DNA from: Firmicutes bacterium UBA993
GTDB taxonomy: Bacteria; Bacillota; Dethiobacteria; DTU022
Length of the DNA stretch: 10,649 nucleotides
NCBI GenBank assembly: GCA_002292015.1
Contig: DBBD01000083.1
Location: forward strand, 1 to 10,649
Direction: 5' to 3'
Part shown: positions 1 to 6,188 of the stretch, piece after piece
How the letters are laid out: each line of letters begins with the position of its first letter
Position numbering within the stretch: position 1 is the stretch's first letter
Notes under the pieces: generated by a model
Database searches by the model: none
Seen by the model: the letters and a program-made list of their open reading frames with translations, nothing else
What the model was told of the DNA's origin: nothing
Made by a program: the position numbers and the translations under genes

Positions 1-35
1 TGGCAAAGTGATAGAATAGGGTTATCAAATTTGTT

Positions 36-46
36 GGGAGGAGGAG
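36..46 (+). promoter_or_regulatory. Ribosome binding site of ilvC
   Basis: The run GGGAGGAGGAG lies about seven bases before the ATG at 54. It is a near-perfect anti-Shine-Dalgarno match and fixes the start at 54 rather than at the in-frame ATG at 63. Confidence 0.85.
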
Positions 47-53
47 TTAATCA

Positions 54-1049
54 ATGCCAGTAATGTATTATGACCAGGATGCCGATTTAAACGTCCTGCA
101 GGGGAAAAAAATTGCTGTACTGGGCTATGGCAGCCAGGGTCATTCCCAGGCCCAAAATTTAAAGGATAGCGGCCTTGACGTAATTGTCGGCCTGCACCGG
201 GAAAGCAAGAGCTGGAACAAGGTTAAAGAAGACGGTCTTCAGGTATTTACAGTTAGTGAAGCCGCTGAAGCGGCCGATATTATACAGATCCTGATAGGCG
301 ACAACCATCAGCCTGCTGTTTACCAGGAGTCGGTTCTGCCCCACCTGAAAGAAGGTAAAGCGCTTATTGTATCCCATGGTTTTAATATCATTTTTCACCA
401 GGTGGTTCCACCTGAAAATGTTGATGTATTCATGATCGCACCCAAAAGCCCGGGTCACCTGCTCAGGCGCCTCTATAAGGAGGGAGCTGGAGTTCCGGCG
501 TTGCTGGCAATTCATCAGGACTACACCGGTAAAGCAAAACAGCTAGCTCTGGCCTATGCTAAAGGTATTGGCAGTACCAGAGCCGGTGTAATTGAAACAA
601 CTCTACTGGAAGAAACTGAAACCGATCTTTTCGGTGAACAGGTAATCCTCTGTGGCGGCGTTTCCGCGCTAATCAAGGCCAGCTTTGATACCCTGGTTGA
701 AGCAGGATACCAACCGGAAGTTGCTTACTTTGAATGTTTACACGAGCTCAAGCTGATTGTCGACCTGATCTATGAAGGTGGACTGGAGCGTATGCGCTAT
801 TCAGTAAGTGATACTGCCGAGTACGGCGACCTGACCAGAGGACCGCGGATAATAAATGATGCCGTGCGGGAAGAAATGAAGAAGATCCTCTCTGAAATTC
901 AAACCGGCCAGTTTGCCCTCGAATGGGTCCTGGAAAACAAGGCAAACCAACCCCGCTTCAGAGCTCTTAGACGCATCGAAGAAAAGCATAAGATCGTCGG
1001 AGTCGGAAAAGAGCTGCGCAAGATGATGCACTATATCAAGCCATCATAA
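54..1049 (+). CDS. ilvC: Ketol-acid reductoisomerase (NADP+), class I
   Basis: Catalyses the Mg-dependent alkyl migration and NADPH reduction of acetolactate or acetohydroxybutyrate, the second common step of valine, isoleucine and leucine synthesis in the cytoplasm. At 331 residues it has the usual class I length. Visible are the Rossmann motif GYGSQG (24-29), a seven-residue cofactor loop ending SKSW (48-54) whose serines fit NADPH, the catalytic HGF histidine (H108), PKSPGH with K131, metal ligands D191 and E195 in DLFGEQ, E227 and E231 in ECLHELKL, and S252. Small deviations are HGFNIIF instead of the common HGFNIHF and IGDNHQ where PDE-Q is usual; no catalytic residue is lost. The ATG at 54 is chosen because GGAGGAG ends about seven bases upstream; the ATG at 63 is too far from it. 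The gene is probably the end of an ilvBNC-type operon entering from the left, and a terminator follows the stop. Confidence 0.97.
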   Translation: MPVMYYDQDADLNVLQGKKIAVLGYGSQGHSQAQNLKDSGLDVIVGLHRESKSWNKVKEDGLQVFTVSEAAEAADIIQILIGDNHQPAVYQESVLPHLKEGKALIVSHGFNIIFHQVVPPENVDVFMIAPKSPGHLLRRLYKEGAGVPALLAIHQDYTGKAKQLALAYAKGIGSTRAGVIETTLLEETETDLFGEQVILCGGVSALIKASFDTLVEAGYQPEVAYFECLHELKLIVDLIYEGGLERMRYSVSDTAEYGDLTRGPRIINDAVREEMKKILSEIQTGQFALEWVLENKANQPRFRALRRIEEKHKIVGVGKELRKMMHYIKPS

Positions 1050-1072
1050 AAACCGGGCTCATCAGTTTCCAT

Positions 1073-1897
1073 CTAGCGAAAAGGGGCAGCTAAGTTAATT
1101 AGCTGCTCCTTGTTTATTGTGCTGTACGGGGCCAAGATCGCCCAGGTCATGCCATCATGCTGGAATACCAAGCCATTGTAACCACCGGCAGCAAAGAAGA
1201 GATTACCATCTTTATATTGAATATCATTGATTGGAAATTGCATCTGGAGACTGATTTTTTCAACGAAGCCTGAAGAATCTTCTTGGGCAGTATTTGAACT
1301 GACCAACAACAGGTCATGATCAGGACCAGTGTACAAAGCAACCCTAAGTGGTCCTTCTTCAACCGGGGGCAAAACGATCTCCTCGGAGAAAAAGTGTACT
1401 TTGCCAAGTGTTGCGGGCCAAAGTGGCATTGCGGCCTCTTCGGTAGGCGGTGAAACAGCAGCCGTAATCTGATCTTTGGCAGATCCTTCCTTAAACTCAA
1501 CGACGGTAACCATTTCTGTTTCAGAACCGTCCGCAGCGACTACGGGGGCTTCGGCAGCCCCGGATTCAGCAAGATCTGATTTTTCCAAACGCTCCTCTTC
1601 ACCCAAAGCTATAATCTCTTCCTCTGCGCTAAATTCAGAAGCCGGAAAATCAAATTGCACAACCCTAACAAGACCAATACCGCCAAAAACAAGCAACAGG
1701 CAGGCAGCAATAGCCAACGCTGCATAGCGGATCCGGATCGGGGTAGTTTTCTTAAGCGGTGCAGGCACGCTATCCAGGCAAGCTTCAATATTACGCCACA
1801 TTATATCTGCAGCAGGCGGCTCAACAGATTCGATATCGATCTGAAGCGCTCTGCGAATAAGGTCGTCATTAAAAGTAATTTTGCTCTTTTCGTTCAA
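1073..1897 (-). CDS. Probable membrane anti-sigma factor (single-pass, DUF4367-like C-terminus)
   Basis: A 274-residue protein encoded 41 bases downstream of an ECF sigma gene. It has a cytoplasmic N-terminal part (1-55), one hydrophobic segment (about 57-80, rich in Ala, Leu, Ile and Val), an acidic low-complexity linker (about 90-160) and a folded extracytoplasmic C-terminal part (165-274). The end, with WAILAPYSTINKEQLINLA, resembles the last strand and helix of DUF4367-type domains found on Firmicutes anti-sigma factors. There is no HxxxCxxC zinc anti-sigma motif, so sigma binding by the N-terminal 55 residues is inferred from context. It would hold the sigma factor at the membrane until a signal releases it. 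The start is TTG at 1897, supported by AGAGGTGAGAGG just upstream; no ATG gives a better fit. The C-terminal codons overlap the ilvC terminator hairpin. The role is fairly secure, the family name less so. Confidence 0.72.
   Translation of the reverse strand: MNEKSKITFNDDLIRRALQIDIESVEPPAADIMWRNIEACLDSVPAPLKKTTPIRIRYAALAIAACLLLVFGGIGLVRVVQFDFPASEFSAEEEIIALGEEERLEKSDLAESGAAEAPVVAADGSETEMVTVVEFKEGSAKDQITAAVSPPTEEAAMPLWPATLGKVHFFSEEIVLPPVEEGPLRVALYTGPDHDLLLVSSNTAQEDSSGFVEKISLQMQFPINDIQYKDGNLFFAAGGYNGLVFQHDGMTWAILAPYSTINKEQLINLAAPFR
1083..1118 (+). terminator. Intrinsic terminator of ilvC, inside the convergent gene
   Basis: GGGGCAGCTAA (1083-1093) pairs with TTAGCTGCTCC (1099-1109) as an 11-bp stem with one G-U pair and a five-base loop GTTAA. 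It is followed on the plus strand by TTGTTTATT. It starts 33 bases after the ilvC stop, as expected for rho-independent termination. On the minus strand the stem is followed by only TTTTCG, so it may also act weakly on the opposing operon. The hairpin sits within the last codons of the convergent anti-sigma gene, coding for its C-terminal KEQLINLAAPFR. Confidence 0.75.
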
Positions 1898-1938
1898 TGC
1901 TGCCTCTCACCTCTTTTAACTATCTGACAAACAGGAGC

Positions 1939-2472
1939 TCAATCAAGTTCCAGCGCCTCGGCCAGTTTCTGCTTGGCCCGAAACAGCCTTGACTTAACGG
2001 TGCCAGGGTTAACTTTTAGCAAATCGGCAATCTCCTCAATTTTTAGATTATCGAAAAACTGCAGGACAATTACCTGGTAATGGTCCGGCGAAAGCGCACG
2101 AACCGCTGTGCGGACCCTTGCCAGTTCCAGGGAATGCAACGCTTCCGCTTCTGTATCCATGATTTCGCTTTGATCCCGGATCTCCGGCAATTCATCGGTA
2201 TAAATTACTTTCTTTTCCCGTTTTAAATGATTGCGTGCCAAGTTTGTGGCAATCACAGCCAGCCAAGCGCCAAATTTAGTTTTGTCTTTTAATTGGTGCA
2301 GGTTTTGAAAAGCCTTTATAAAGGCGTCCTGGGTAATATCTTCGGCATTTTCGCGGTTATGTAGGATGTTATAAGCAATGGCAAAAGTCCGTCGGTTGTA
2401 AGCTTCAAATAGGGCTCGCCGCGATTCATTATTGTTGATCTCGACCAGCGTCGATATTTGCTGTGGTTCCAC
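1939..2472 (-). CDS. RNA polymerase sigma factor, ECF (sigma-70) family
   Basis: A 177-residue two-domain sigma factor. Sigma region 2 spans about 20-88 and includes the core-binding and -10-recognition stretch AEDITQDAFIKAFQNL and FGAWLAVIATNLARNHLKR. A short acidic linker (about 90-118) follows, then region 4 (about 122-172) with the helix-turn-helix IEEIADLLKVNPGTVKSRLF that reads the -35 element. There is no region 1.1 or 3, which is typical of ECF factors. The start is GTG at 2472 with GGGGAG seven bases upstream. It is transcribed toward the downstream membrane protein, the common sigma/anti-sigma order, and probably autoregulates its own promoter. Target genes cannot be told from the window, and I cannot assign the ECF subgroup without a profile search. 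Confidence 0.93.
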   Translation of the reverse strand: MEPQQISTLVEINNNESRRALFEAYNRRTFAIAYNILHNRENAEDITQDAFIKAFQNLHQLKDKTKFGAWLAVIATNLARNHLKREKKVIYTDELPEIRDQSEIMDTEAEALHSLELARVRTAVRALSPDHYQVIVLQFFDNLKIEEIADLLKVNPGTVKSRLFRAKQKLAEALELD

Positions 2473-2795
2473 GGTATTTCTCCCCGGAGTCCAAATTGCG
2501 CTACATGGATTTGCTGTTTAGTTACTATTTTACATTTTATCAATTTTAACTTACTGAACATCGGTTCGCTGGCTCAAAATCTTAACCTGCACCGGGCAGC
2601 TGAGGAAAACGAAAAAGTTTCTCTTCTATAATTAATTAACGCTTCGCTCCTTCAGATAAAATGCTAAGCTGCCAGCTAACTGTATGTTCGCAGCCAACCA
2701 ATCTAAGCAGCACTAACGCTTGCGTTGATTAGATCGCGGATCGTCTTCTCACTTCGTGACCATGAATCGCAGTTAGGTGAATAGCCGGCTAAAGA
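2473..2795. other. Non-coding gap between the sigma gene and asnS, with small inverted repeats
   Basis: No credible gene is seen in 323 bases. The part nearest the sigma gene is AT-rich and promoter-like. The part nearest asnS (2641-2795) holds several short palindromes: TAGCCGGCTA at 2782-2791; ATCTAA (2701-2706) with TTAGAT (2729-2734) enclosing AACGC/GCGTT (2715-2719 / 2722-2726); and a CTAACTG...CAGTTAG pair about 90 bases apart. None is followed by a T-run, so I cannot call a terminator for asnS. Motifs such as GCTTCGCTCC and CACTTCGTG give the look of a degenerate intergenic repeat, but only one copy is present in the window. Confidence 0.5.
2521..2580 (-). promoter_or_regulatory. AT-rich promoter zone of the ECF sigma gene (tentative)
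   Basis: Read on the minus strand, the stretch upstream of the sigma gene contains GCGAACC followed by an AT-rich run with three overlapping TAAAAT-like -10 candidates. The GAACC core resembles the -35 element of many self-regulated ECF promoters, but no clear ECF-type -10 (such as CGTC) lies at the right distance. No good sigma-A pair stands out either. Confidence 0.25.
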
Positions 2796-4190
2796 TTAAA
2801 ATCCACAGCACTTAACCGTCCTGGGGAACGGTATTACATCACGGATATTACTTACACCGGTTAGATACATGATTGCCCGCTCTAAGCCAAGACCAAACCC
2901 GGCATGCTTAACTCCCCCATATTTTCGCAGGTCGATGTACCACCAAAGCTCTTCGGGATGAATATTGAACTCAGTCATCCTTTTTAAGAGCATCTCTTCC
3001 CGCTCTTCCCGCTGACTACCGCCGATTAGTTCGCCTACACCAGGAACAATCAGATCCATAGCCGCTACAGTCTTTCCGCAATCGTTCAGGCGCATGTAAA
3101 AAGCTTTGATCTCTTTGGGGTAGTTGGTGATAAAGACTGGTTTTTTAAAAGTTTTTTCAGTGAGGTACCTTTCGTGCTCGCTTTGCAAATCGCTACCCCA
3201 CTGAACAGGATATGCAAATTTGGCGTCGGCTTCGAGCAGGATTTCGATAGCTTCAGTATAGGTTATATGGGCAAACTCTGCCTCTAAAACACGCTCAAGC
3301 CTGGTTTTTAATCCCTGATCAACAAACTGATTAAAAAGGTCCATCTCATCCACCGCATGTTCCAGGACGTAAGCAATCAGGTATTTTAGCATATCTTCGG
3401 CCAGCTTCATGTTATCGCTCAAATCGGCAAAAGCCACCTCCGGCTCAATCATCCAAAACTCTGCAGCATGCCTTGCCGTATTAGAGTTCTCAGCCCTGAA
3501 GGTAGGACCAAAGGTGTATACCTGTCGAAAAGCAAGGGCAAAAGCTTCAGCTTCCAACTGGCCGCTGACGGTAAGGTTGCTTCTTTTGCCGAAAAAATCA
3601 GCGCTGTAGTCTATCTTGCTGTCCTCTGTAAGCGGCGGGGCTAAGGGATCCAAGGTAGTGACACGGAAAAGCTCACCTGCTCCTTCGGTATCGTTTGCGG
3701 TGATAATTGGAGCATGCAGGTATATAAAGCCCCTCTCCTGGAAAAAGCGGTGAATGGCATAAGATAGGAGGGAACGCACCCGGAAAACCGCAGTGAAAAG
3801 GTTAGTTCGCGGCCTTAAGTGCGCCACCTCTCTTAAGAATTCTACGCTGTGCCGCTTGGGCTGAAGCGGATAATCCTCAGGAGAGTTGCCTTCAACAACA
3901 ATCACACGGGCTTTTATTTCAAAAGGCTGCTTCGCTTTGGGGGTCAATTCCAGAGTCCCTTTAACCGTGAGGGCGCTACCTACCCCCAAGCGCGCCAACC
4001 GATCGTAATCAGCAAACTGACCTTTCTCGTATACTATCTGGACCGGGTTATAGTGGGTACCATCATTTAAAGCAATAAAACCGAGGGATTTCTGATCGCG
4101 ATTGTTCCTGATCCAACCATTTACTTCAATCTCCCTGCCGGCATAGGCGGCAGCCTCCCGGACAAGATCTTTAACCAGTACTGTTTTCAC
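2796..4190 (-). CDS. asnS: Asparaginyl-tRNA synthetase
   Basis: Charges tRNA-Asn with asparagine in the cytoplasm. The 464 residues match the normal family length. The N-terminal OB-fold anticodon-binding domain (about 1-110, IEVNGWIRNNRDQKSLGFI) is followed by the class II catalytic core: motif 1 around 152-165, motif 2 at 227-250 (FGPTFRAENSNTARHAAEFW) and motif 3 at 429-444 (HAGFGLGLERAIMYL). The SGQLEAEAFALAF and RAENSNTARH signatures are those of AsnRS rather than AspRS, and the large insertion of bacterial AspRS is absent. The C-terminus reads FPRTVKCCGF, with two cysteines where I recall NAEF being common; this is a minor oddity. The start is GTG at 4190 with GGGGGGAG a few bases upstream and a TATACT -10 box 24 bases away. 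No T-box leader is visible. It appears to be a single-gene unit. Confidence 0.96.
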   Translation of the reverse strand: MKTVLVKDLVREAAAYAGREIEVNGWIRNNRDQKSLGFIALNDGTHYNPVQIVYEKGQFADYDRLARLGVGSALTVKGTLELTPKAKQPFEIKARVIVVEGNSPEDYPLQPKRHSVEFLREVAHLRPRTNLFTAVFRVRSLLSYAIHRFFQERGFIYLHAPIITANDTEGAGELFRVTTLDPLAPPLTEDSKIDYSADFFGKRSNLTVSGQLEAEAFALAFRQVYTFGPTFRAENSNTARHAAEFWMIEPEVAFADLSDNMKLAEDMLKYLIAYVLEHAVDEMDLFNQFVDQGLKTRLERVLEAEFAHITYTEAIEILLEADAKFAYPVQWGSDLQSEHERYLTEKTFKKPVFITNYPKEIKAFYMRLNDCGKTVAAMDLIVPGVGELIGGSQREEREEMLLKRMTEFNIHPEELWWYIDLRKYGGVKHAGFGLGLERAIMYLTGVSNIRDVIPFPRTVKCCGF

Positions 4191-4213
4191 TCTACTCCCC
4201 CCGTTTTTAAATC

Positions 4214-4243
4214 AGTATACCGCAAAAGCAACCGGGCTGGAAA
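4214..4243 (-). promoter_or_regulatory. Probable promoter of asnS
   Basis: On the minus strand TATACT (4219 down to 4214) is a good -10 hexamer lying 24 bases before the GTG start. That leaves a leader of roughly 17 bases carrying the ribosome binding site. The -35 region is weak: TTCCAG at a 17-base spacing, or TTTCCA at 18. Confidence 0.45.
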
Positions 4244-4278
4244 GAAAACCCCAGTTTTTCATCTAAATATCCTGACCG

Positions 4279-4297
4279 GCTACTACCAGCTACTACC
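4279..4297. repeat. Tandem 9-bp direct repeat, 10-bp period
   Basis: GCTACTACC occurs twice, separated by a single A, and is read as GGTAGTAGC on the asnS coding strand. It lies about 60-80 bases upstream of the asnS -10 box, a position where an activator or other DNA-binding protein could contact one face of the helix. The repeat is directly visible; any function is conjecture. Confidence 0.6.
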
Positions 4298-4495
4298 TAA
4301 TCTTGCTTTCGCATAAATCAAGCGGTATCATATTCAGCAGGAAAGCCTGATCTATAAATATAATTTCAGAGGTGGTCTTAGGACTATGTACAGTGATAGT
4401 GCCCCTTGCGGTCAAACCAAATACCGTATGGATAGAAATACCCCTCTGCCTGCTAGCGGCAGCTTTAATAGGAGTAGGATAAGATTCTCTTGCCG

Positions 4496-6181
4496 CTATT
4501 GTTGCCTGCTTAAAACTGCCCGGGCATAGGTTCGACTAACTTCCTTAATTTCAATTTGTACAACCTGGCCTACTCTTTCTCCCGCTCCCTCGACATTGAT
4601 CACAAAGCCTTGAAGGCGGGTAATGCCGTGAGTGGGGTTTGCAGCGTGAGGTTCCTCAATAGTCAGCTCAAGCTTGTCGCCCACGTTTACCGGCAGGGCC
4701 AGAGCTTTAATCTCTTTTTGGCTGCCCCGGGCGACAATCCGATATTGTTCAATATGTATATCTTCTGTCCCCCTGATAAAAATATGCCGATCAAGCTCAT
4801 CTTCAAGCTTTTTCAGGTTACCCCCCCCGCTGCCAATAATGATTGCTGCCACCTCGCGATGCATCTCTACCAGGACCGCTCTGCTGCGTTCTTCCAGCAG
4901 TTCTCGCTTTAAATTGCTCTCAATACGGGTGCTGATCACCAGGGGGGTTAGCACTCTACCGGAACCGTTACAATAGGGGCAGGGTTGCTGCAAGTACTCT
5001 GAAAGATCCTGTCGAACTTTTTTACGAGTCATCTCGACCAACCCAAGATTAGTAAGTCCCAGCACATAGGTTTTGGTTCTATCGTTTTTAATAGCACTGA
5101 CTAGTTTTTCAACCACTACACGGCGGTGTTCTTCTGTGTTCATATCAATTAAATCGATAATAATTATACCGCCAATATCACGTAACCTTACCTGGCGGGC
5201 AATTTCTTCCGCCGCTTCAAGGTTGGTTTTTAAGATTGTCTCGGCCAGATTGCGGCGGCCAATATAGCGCCCAGTATTGACATCGATAACCGTCAATGCC
5301 TCCGTTTCGTCAAAAACCAGATAGCCGCCACTTTTTAACCATACCTGGCGGGCGAGCGCTTTCTCGATTTCTGTTTCGATACCATATCGCTCAAATATTG
5401 GTTCATCTTCCTGGTATAATTTAACTTTATTATTCAGATGAGGCGAAGTATGGCCCACAATTTCGCGCACCTTGTTATATTCGTGCTGATCATCAATCAG
5501 AAAACTGCTGAATTCTTCAGTAAAAAGATCCCTCGCAATTCGACAGGTCAGTGATAGATCCTGGTAAAGAATTGCGGGGGCCGGTTTCTGCTTAAATCTG
5601 GCTGTAATCCGGCTCCAGAGTTGAACCAAAAACTGCAGATCCTGGGCCATTACCTCCGCTCCAACACCTTCGGCAACAGTACGGATAATCAAACCGATCT
5701 GCTCTGGCTTTAGCTTTTCGACTTCACGGCGTAGCCGGTCACGTTCAGCCAGGCTATCAATCCTTTTCGATACACCAACATAATCAGCTCCGGGTACTAA
5801 AACCAGGTGGCGTCCAGGTATAGTTAGCTGCCCGGTAACCCGAGCGCCCTTGCTGCCATAAGGCTCCTTGATTACCTGCACCATAAGCTCTTCTCCCACA
5901 CGCAACAGTTTTTCTATCGAGCTGCGGGGCGGCTGAGGAGATTCATCTTCACTATCAGGTACAAGATCATCGACATACAGAAACGCATTCTTACTCAGGC
6001 CAATATCAATAAAGGCAGCCTGCATTCCCGGCAGCACATTGGCAACTGTTCCTTTGTATATATTACCAACTACCCTAAACTGTAACGGTCTCTCAATATC
6101 GAGCTCAACCAGCTTGCCTTTTTCCAATAGGGCAACCCGTGTCGCCCTGTTATCACAGTTAACAATAATTTTTTTATCCAA
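4496..6181 (-). CDS. rng: Ribonuclease G / RNase E family endoribonuclease with C-terminal TRAM-like domain
   Basis: A single-strand-specific endoribonuclease for rRNA maturation and mRNA decay. An N-terminal S1 RNA-binding domain (about 35-120, NIYKGTVANVLPGMQAAFIDIG) leads into the RNase H-like and DNase I-like catalytic core. D300 in EALTVIDVNTG and D343 in GGIIIIDLIDMN match the two Mg-binding aspartates of RNase E. CPYC (401-404) is the zinc-link that joins subunits. A small domain (about 415-490) follows. Residues 495-561 are an extra beta-rich tail (VGDKLELTIEE...GFVINVEGAGERVGQVVQIEI) that looks like a TRAM domain and is absent from E. coli RNase G (489 residues against 561 here). The start is TTG at 6181; AAGGAG lies about 12 bases upstream, embedded in the end of the preceding DUF2344 gene, whose stop is seven bases before the TTG, so translation is probably coupled. 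It is the last gene of the radical-SAM/DUF2344/rng operon. Confidence 0.95.
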   Translation of the reverse strand: MDKKIIVNCDNRATRVALLEKGKLVELDIERPLQFRVVGNIYKGTVANVLPGMQAAFIDIGLSKNAFLYVDDLVPDSEDESPQPPRSSIEKLLRVGEELMVQVIKEPYGSKGARVTGQLTIPGRHLVLVPGADYVGVSKRIDSLAERDRLRREVEKLKPEQIGLIIRTVAEGVGAEVMAQDLQFLVQLWSRITARFKQKPAPAILYQDLSLTCRIARDLFTEEFSSFLIDDQHEYNKVREIVGHTSPHLNNKVKLYQEDEPIFERYGIETEIEKALARQVWLKSGGYLVFDETEALTVIDVNTGRYIGRRNLAETILKTNLEAAEEIARQVRLRDIGGIIIIDLIDMNTEEHRRVVVEKLVSAIKNDRTKTYVLGLTNLGLVEMTRKKVRQDLSEYLQQPCPYCNGSGRVLTPLVISTRIESNLKRELLEERSRAVLVEMHREVAAIIIGSGGGNLKKLEDELDRHIFIRGTEDIHIEQYRIVARGSQKEIKALALPVNVGDKLELTIEEPHAANPTHGITRLQGFVINVEGAGERVGQVVQIEIKEVSRTYARAVLSRQQ

Positions 6182-6188
6182 GAACTTG

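Larger units (their letters stand above)
4191..4495. other. Non-coding gap between asnS and rng
   Basis: About 305 bases without a convincing gene. It contains the asnS promoter, a tandem direct repeat GCTACTACC (4279-4287 and 4289-4297), and an inverted repeat TAGCGGCA/TGCCGCTA (4454-4461 / 4491-4498) that reaches into the rng stop codon. There are two weak open frames: minus strand 4293-4535 with no usable start codon, and plus strand 4386-4529 with an ATG. I see no T-box, riboswitch consensus or strong terminator. rplU, which often follows rng, is not here. Confidence 0.5.

Noticed and set aside
2..19. Tail of an upstream plus-strand gene (GKVIE then TAG), possibly ilvN
   Set aside because: Only five codons are available and another frame is also open, so no gene can be supported.
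2627..2632. Plus-strand TATAAT between the sigma gene and asnS
   Set aside because: There is no acceptable -35 hexamer at a 16-18 base spacing and no plus-strand gene downstream; the sequence is simply AT-rich.
2641..2795. tRNA or other known RNA gene in the gap after asnS
   Set aside because: No cloverleaf, no GTTCRANNC T-loop motif and no CCA-like end could be found on either strand.
2796..4190. Aspartyl-tRNA synthetase instead of AsnRS
   Set aside because: The sequence lacks the large insertion of bacterial AspRS and carries the RAENSNTARH signature of AsnRS.
4236..4260. Terminator-like CTGG...CCAG followed by TTTTT on the plus strand
   Set aside because: The stem is only four base pairs with a ten-base loop, and no plus-strand gene ends here.
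4191..4380. T-box riboswitch upstream of asnS
   Set aside because: No GGGTGGNACCGCG-type T-box sequence and no antiterminator hairpin are visible on the minus strand before asnS. The -10 box also lies only 24 bases from the start codon, too close for a leader.
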